NCBI GenBank assembly: GCA_947498985.1
Contig: CANMMF010000012.1
Span: 53,318 to 117,317 of the forward strand
Length of the DNA: 64,000 bases
DNA from: an uncultured Paracoccaceae bacterium
Lineage (GTDB): Bacteria; Pseudomonadota; Alphaproteobacteria; Rhodobacterales; Rhodobacteraceae
Reading direction: 5' to 3'
A program made the translations under genes and the position numbers. Within the stretch, counting starts at the first letter, position 1, and each line of letters opens with the position of its first letter. The notes under the pieces are model-generated. The model was not told the DNA's origin and ran no database searches. It saw nothing but the letters and a program-made list of their open reading frames with translations. Shown piece by piece: positions 59,960-64,000 of the stretch.

Positions 59960-61544
59960 TTACAAGCTGTTTTCACGCAGTGATTTCAGTGCCTTCTGGG
60001 CGCTTTTCACCGACAACCTCGTCAATCTGCTGATCCTGTCGGGGGTCTGCCAGTTCGTCTTCCAGATGCCCGCCGAGATCGTCTTTGGCCGCATCGTGCC
60101 GGGCGCTGCCGTGGCGATCCTCGTTGGGGTCGCGGTCTATACGTATCTCGCCAAGCGCGCGGCGCAGGTGCATGGCCGCGACGTCACCGCCCTGCCCTAC
60201 GGCATCTCCACGCCGGTGATGTTTGTCTATCTCTTTGGCGTGATCGGCCCGATCTACTGGGCCACCAACGATCCGCTGCTGGCCTGGCAGGTGGGCATCG
60301 GCGCGGGCTTCATGGGCGGGATCGTCGCCGCGCTCGGCGCCATCGTGGGCCCGTTCCTCAAGCGGATCACACCGCGCGCGGGCATGCTGGGCACGCTCTG
60401 CGGGATCGCGCTGGTGTTCATCGGCTCGGTGCCGCTGGCCGAGATCTTCGAACATCCGATCATCGGCTTCTCCGCGCTGCTCTTCATCCTCTGGGGTCTC
60501 ATCGGACGCTTCCGGCTGCCCGGCAACATCCCCGCGGGCCTTGTGGCCATCGCCGTCGGCACGGTCATCGCGATCTTTCTGGGCAAGTCGAGCTTCAACA
60601 CCGACGGCATCGGGCTTTACGTGCCGGTCCCCTATTTCGGCGATATGGTGGCGGGCATCCAGTACCTCTTTGCCAATCCCGAGCTTTTCCTCGTGCTGAT
60701 CCCGGTGCAGATCTACAATTTCATCGAGACCATGAACAACGTGGAATCCGCCGAAGCCGCGGGCGATCACTACCCCGTTGGGCTGTGCCAGGTCACCGAC
60801 GGCGCGGGCACCATGATCGGCGCGCTTTTCGGCTCGCCCTTTCCGACCACGGTCTATATCGGCCATCCGGCTTACAAGCGGCTCGACGCGCATGCGGGCT
60901 ATATCATCGGCGTGGCGCTGGTGATTGCTGCGGCGGCCTTCCTGGGGTTCCTGTCGTTTCTGGCTGGGCTCATCCCGATTGCCGCTGCCGCCCCGGTGCT
61001 GGTCTTCGTCTCGGTCAGCCTGATCACCAACACCGCCTTTGCGGTCAAGCCCGCGCATATGGCCGCGGTGGCCTTTGCCATCCTCCCACATATCTCGGCC
61101 TTCCTGATGGTCAAATGGGGATCGATGATGAACGCGCTGCGCAACACCGGCGTCGAAGGGCTGCCCGGACTCGGCGATGAGGGGCTGACCGCGGCCCTGC
61201 TGATGGAGGGCGCGCATTACGACGGGCATCTGGCGCTCTCGCAAGGCGCGATCATCACCGGTCTCGTCTGGGGCGCCATCGTGGCGGACGTGATCGACGG
61301 TCGCTTCAGGAACGCGGGCGCCTTCGCACTGGCTGCCGCCATCATGTCGTCGGTGGGGATCATCCACGGCGCGGCCCTGCAGGCGCCGCAGCTCGACGGG
61401 ATCACGATCGGCTACCTGATCATCGGCGCGTTCCTTTATCTCTATCCGATGGTGGCCCCCGAGGAAGATCTGGAGCATCGTGTCATTGTCCCCGATGAGC
61501 CCGATTTCATCGATGACGACCAACCGGCCTATGATGCACGGTAA
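59940..61544 (+). CDS. NCS2-family purine permease
   Basis: This is a 534-aa inner-membrane permease with about 12-14 helices. NCS2/AzgA-type features include FWALFTDNLVNLLILSG, DVTALPYGISTPVMFVYLFGV, the substrate-site region FIETMNNVESAEAAGD (Glu of the NCS2 signature) and GAGTMIGALFGSPFPTTVYIGHPAYKRL. It probably imports xanthine, hypoxanthine or guanine for the flanking xdh and guaD enzymes. The ATG at 59940 has a GGAGGAGG site and overlaps the xdhC stop by 20 bp. A longer in-frame start inside xdhC lacks support. Confidence 0.9.
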   Translation: MTTTTYDYKLFSRSDFSAFWALFTDNLVNLLILSGVCQFVFQMPAEIVFGRIVPGAAVAILVGVAVYTYLAKRAAQVHGRDVTALPYGISTPVMFVYLFGVIGPIYWATNDPLLAWQVGIGAGFMGGIVAALGAIVGPFLKRITPRAGMLGTLCGIALVFIGSVPLAEIFEHPIIGFSALLFILWGLIGRFRLPGNIPAGLVAIAVGTVIAIFLGKSSFNTDGIGLYVPVPYFGDMVAGIQYLFANPELFLVLIPVQIYNFIETMNNVESAEAAGDHYPVGLCQVTDGAGTMIGALFGSPFPTTVYIGHPAYKRLDAHAGYIIGVALVIAAAAFLGFLSFLAGLIPIAAAAPVLVFVSVSLITNTAFAVKPAHMAAVAFAILPHISAFLMVKWGSMMNALRNTGVEGLPGLGDEGLTAALLMEGAHYDGHLALSQGAIITGLVWGAIVADVIDGRFRNAGAFALAAAIMSSVGIIHGAALQAPQLDGITIGYLIIGAFLYLYPMVAPEEDLEHRVIVPDEPDFIDDDQPAYDAR

Positions 61545-61607
61545 CCTCCCGTCGGGGCGGCGCAAAAGCCGCCCCGGTCACACCATCCGACGCCAAAGGA
61601 GCGCCCG

Positions 61608-62906
61608 ATGACCGACACGATGCTGCGCGGCCGCCTTCTGAGCTTTCACCGCGAACCGGCGGGCCCGGAGGATCGCGACGCCTTCGACTATGTCGAGGAC
61701 GGCGCGATCCTGATCCGGCAGGGACATATCGCGGCGTCTGGCGCATATGCGGATGTGGTGGCAAAAGCGCCGGACGCGCCGGTCATCGACCACCGTCCGC
61801 ATATTCTGATGGCCGGGTTCATCGACGCGCATCTCCACTTCCCGCAAGTGCAGGTCGTCGCCAGCTGGGGCAGCCAGCTGCTGGACTGGCTGAACGGCTA
61901 CACCTTCCCTGCCGAGGGCGAATATGCCGATGCACAGCACGCGCGCCACATGGCCCGGCAGTTCTGTACGCTGCTGGCCGATCACGGCACCACCACGGCG
62001 GTGGCCTTCTGCTCGTCGCACAAAGGCTCGGCGGAGGCGCTCTTTGCCGAGGCCAGCGACCGCGACATGCGCATCATCGCGGGCAAGACGATGATGGATC
62101 GCAACGCCCCGGACGCGATCCTCGACACGCCGCAATCGGGCTATGACGACAGCAAGGCCCTGATCGCCGACCGGCACGGGCGCGGGCGCGCCTCCTATGC
62201 CATCACCCCGCGGTTTGCCATCACCTCGAGCCCCGCGCAGATGGAGATGGCGAGCGCGCTGGCGGCGGAGCATCCCGACTGTTACATCCAGACGCACCTG
62301 TCCGAAAACCACGCCGAGATCGCCTACACGGCAGAGCTTTATCCCGGCGCGCGCGACTATCTCGACATCTACGAAAGCCATGGCCTGCTGGGCCCCAGAA
62401 CGCTGCTGGGCCATGCCATCCACCTCAAGCCGCGCGAGATCGCGGCACTGGCCGACACCGGCAGCCACCCGGTCTTCTGCCCCACATCAAACCTCTTTCT
62501 GGGCAGCGGGCTTTTTGACGATGCCGGTCTGCGCGCGCGCGGCATTTCCAACGGCATCGCCACGGATATCGGCGGGGGCACCAGCTATTCGATGCTGCAG
62601 ACCCTGAACGAGGGCTACAAGATCCTGCAATTGCAGGATCAGCAGTTGCACATGCTGCGCGCCTTTTACTGGATCACCCGCGGCAATGCCGAGGTGCTGG
62701 GCCTGGCCGACCGGATCGGCACGCTGGAGCCGGGGACCGAGGCGGATATCGTTGTGCTCGACGCGCGCGCGACCAAGGCCGCGGCATTGCGCATGGACCG
62801 GGCCGACACCCTGGAAGAAGAGCTCTTTGTGCTGCAGATGATGGGCGACGACCGCGCGGTCGCACAGACCTACATCGCCGGTGTGGCGCAGAAATCGCCC
62901 GGCTGA
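61608..62906 (+). CDS. guaD: Guanine deaminase
   Basis: This is a 432-aa amidohydrolase converting guanine to xanthine, the substrate of the neighbouring dehydrogenase. The metal-binding start is MAGFIDAHLHFPQVQV. WLNGYTFPAE is a guanine-deaminase hallmark. The remaining metal and catalytic residues lie in QTHLSENHAEI, LLGHAIHLKP, CPTSNLFLGSGLFD and ATDIGGGTSYSMLQTLNE. The length matches GuaD. It follows the permease by 63 bp with an AAGGAGC ribosome site and is the last gene of the purine operon. Confidence 0.94.
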   Translation: MTDTMLRGRLLSFHREPAGPEDRDAFDYVEDGAILIRQGHIAASGAYADVVAKAPDAPVIDHRPHILMAGFIDAHLHFPQVQVVASWGSQLLDWLNGYTFPAEGEYADAQHARHMARQFCTLLADHGTTTAVAFCSSHKGSAEALFAEASDRDMRIIAGKTMMDRNAPDAILDTPQSGYDDSKALIADRHGRGRASYAITPRFAITSSPAQMEMASALAAEHPDCYIQTHLSENHAEIAYTAELYPGARDYLDIYESHGLLGPRTLLGHAIHLKPREIAALADTGSHPVFCPTSNLFLGSGLFDDAGLRARGISNGIATDIGGGTSYSMLQTLNEGYKILQLQDQQLHMLRAFYWITRGNAEVLGLADRIGTLEPGTEADIVVLDARATKAAALRMDRADTLEEELFVLQMMGDDRAVAQTYIAGVAQKSPG

Positions 62907-62910
62907 GCGG

Positions 62911-63831
62911 TCACGACAGGGCTTCGGCCTCTGAAATCACCGTGCGGATGCGCGGCGTGATCAGGTCCATGAACAGCCGCGTCTTGGGGTCCTGGCCGCG
63001 ACGGTGCGGGAACAGGCAGGCGATCTGCACCGGCTCCGGCGGGGTTGCGGTGGCCACCGGCACCAGCCGCCCCGCCGCCAGGTGGGCTGCAACCTCGAAC
63101 ACCGGTTTGAGCGCGATGCCGTGCCCCGCAAGCGCCCAGTCCGTCAGCACGTCGCCATCGTCGGATTCGTAGCGCCCCGAGACCGCAAAGCGCTTTGGAC
63201 CGTCCGGGGTGATCAGCCGCCACTGGAACTCCGTCGCACCGGGAAACCGCAGGTTCAGGCATTCATGTCCGTCCGCCATCAGGGCCGCGCCATCCGCCGG
63301 ATGGCCGCGGGCGGCCAGATAGGACGGCGCGGCGCAGAGCACCCGCACCACATCGGCGATCTTGCGAATGCGCAGGGTGCTGTCTTCGGGCTGGCCCAGG
63401 AACACCGCCAGATCCAGCCCTTCCGTCGTGAGATCGACCTTGCGGTCGGTGAGCCGCAGGCGCAGTCTGACCTCCGGATAAAGTTTCAGGAATTCAGGCA
63501 CAAAAGGCGCGATGAGCCGGCGCCCGACACCCAGAGGTGCCGCGACATAAAGCGCGCCTTTGGGATTTTCGGTGATATGGGCGACCCGCGCCTCGGCGCT
63601 GTCGACCGCGTCGAGCACCTCGCAGGCGCCGGGATAGAACGCCCGCCCCTGCCCGGTCGGCGTCAGGCTGCGGGTGGTGCGCTGAAAGAGCCGCACGCCA
63701 AGATGGTCTTCGAGCTGCGCGATACGCGCGGAGGTCACGGCGGCGGAGATGCGCAGATCGCGACCGGCGGCAGACATGCTGCCCAGCTCATAGACCCGGA
63801 CAAAGGTTCTGATCGTGTCGAGATAGGACAT
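62911..63831 (-). CDS. LysR-family regulator, purine-locus copy 2
   Basis: This is a 306-aa LysR regulator closely similar to the one upstream of xdhA. The same order of motifs occurs: DTIRTFVRVYELGSMSAAGRDL, SARIAQLEDHLGVRLFQRTTRSLT, GALYVAAPLGVGRRLIAPFVPEF, VRLRLRLTDRKVDL and SGRYESDDGDVLTDWALAGHGI. It converges with guaD, stops 4 bp apart, so it is not part of that operon. It probably controls whatever lies to the right of the window, or the purine genes jointly with its paralog. Confidence 0.88.
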   Translation of the reverse strand: MSYLDTIRTFVRVYELGSMSAAGRDLRISAAVTSARIAQLEDHLGVRLFQRTTRSLTPTGQGRAFYPGACEVLDAVDSAEARVAHITENPKGALYVAAPLGVGRRLIAPFVPEFLKLYPEVRLRLRLTDRKVDLTTEGLDLAVFLGQPEDSTLRIRKIADVVRVLCAAPSYLAARGHPADGAALMADGHECLNLRFPGATEFQWRLITPDGPKRFAVSGRYESDDGDVLTDWALAGHGIALKPVFEVAAHLAAGRLVPVATATPPEPVQIACLFPHRRGQDPKTRLFMDLITPRIRTVISEAEALS

Positions 63832-64000
63832 TCTTCGGTTTTTTTTGATGCTGCTTGGGGTTTGTCGGGAATAGCAGAATAATGGGGGTGGGGCTAGTCT
63901 GGGAGTGATCGGGGCGAGCGGGTGTCGCCCGGCTTCGGGCGATCCGGCCCCGACCCCGGACCACCGGACCCCCCCGGGGGCATCTGAAGGAGACGCGTTG
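63832..64000. promoter_or_regulatory. Upstream region of LysR copy 2 and possible start of the next gene
   Basis: This region contains a 7-bp perfect hairpin, TCGCCCG-GCTT-CGGGCGA (63925-63942). At the very edge AAGGAG is followed 5 bases later by TTG (63998-64000), which could be the start codon of a rightward gene. The window ends there, so this cannot be confirmed. Confidence 0.3.

Noticed and set aside
63998..64000. Start of a further plus-strand gene as a firm call
   Set aside because: Only a ribosome-site-like AAGGAG and a TTG are visible before the window ends, which is too little to annotate as a gene.

Overview
The window is high-GC chromosomal DNA from an alphaproteobacterium, most likely a Rhodobacteraceae (Roseobacter-group) member. 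I infer this from gene content and synteny: a torR/torCDA S/N-oxide respiration locus, TRAP transport, xdhABC purine catabolism, fused IorAB, an OxyR-katG pair and DUF4173 beside a two-component system. I could not run a taxonomic search. Genes are densely packed with many 1-25 bp overlaps. I saw no rRNA, tRNA or CRISPR.

Layout. 1-1.7 kb: tail of an IclR regulator, a sugar-type ABC ATPase and a stand-alone Lrp ligand-binding domain. 1.75-5.1 kb: katG divergent from oxyR. 5.2-8.1 kb: an AHL-lactonase-like hydrolase with a small monooxygenase, a DUF5765 membrane protein and an enoyl-CoA hydratase. 8.3-10.5 kb: a bacteriophytochrome histidine kinase. 10.5-13.0 kb: a decayed zone with a truncated alcohol dehydrogenase pseudogene, an intact mandelate-racemase-family enzyme and a relic IS5-family element.

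13.1-18.8 kb is the most unusual block. It is a compact five-gene operon coding for a GCS2 carboxylate-amine ligase, an esterase, an ATP-grasp ligase, a second esterase and a second ATP-grasp ligase. Three amide-forming ligases with two serine hydrolases suggest synthesis or processing of a small peptide-like metabolite whose identity is unknown.

18.8-29.4 kb: a GntR regulator divergent from a TRAP transporter, D-lactate dehydrogenase and a split 2-oxoacid:ferredoxin oxidoreductase with a flavoprotein-ferredoxin partner. A perfect FNR-type site (TTGAT-CTAG-ATCAA) and palindromic repressor-like sites lie in the shared promoter region. This looks like an oxygen-responsive route from D-lactate through pyruvate to acetyl-CoA.

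29.5-34.8 kb: a two-component system with a DUF4173 membrane protein, divergent from a membrane-tethered serine hydrolase. 34.9-40.1 kb: an Lrp regulator divergent from fused indolepyruvate:ferredoxin oxidoreductase, then a cysteine-synthase-like enzyme. 40.2-48.2 kb: torR divergent from torC-torD-torA, with four tor-box-like decamers between them, followed by a small exported protein and a soluble TorS-like phosphorelay kinase. 48.4-54.1 kb: a lipoprotein, an L,D-transpeptidase, a prephenate dehydrogenase, a nitrilase paired with a creatinase-like M24 protein, and a DUF3179 protein. 54.1-63.8 kb: a guanine/xanthine catabolic operon (xdhA-xdhB-xdhC-permease-guaD) bracketed by two similar LysR regulators.
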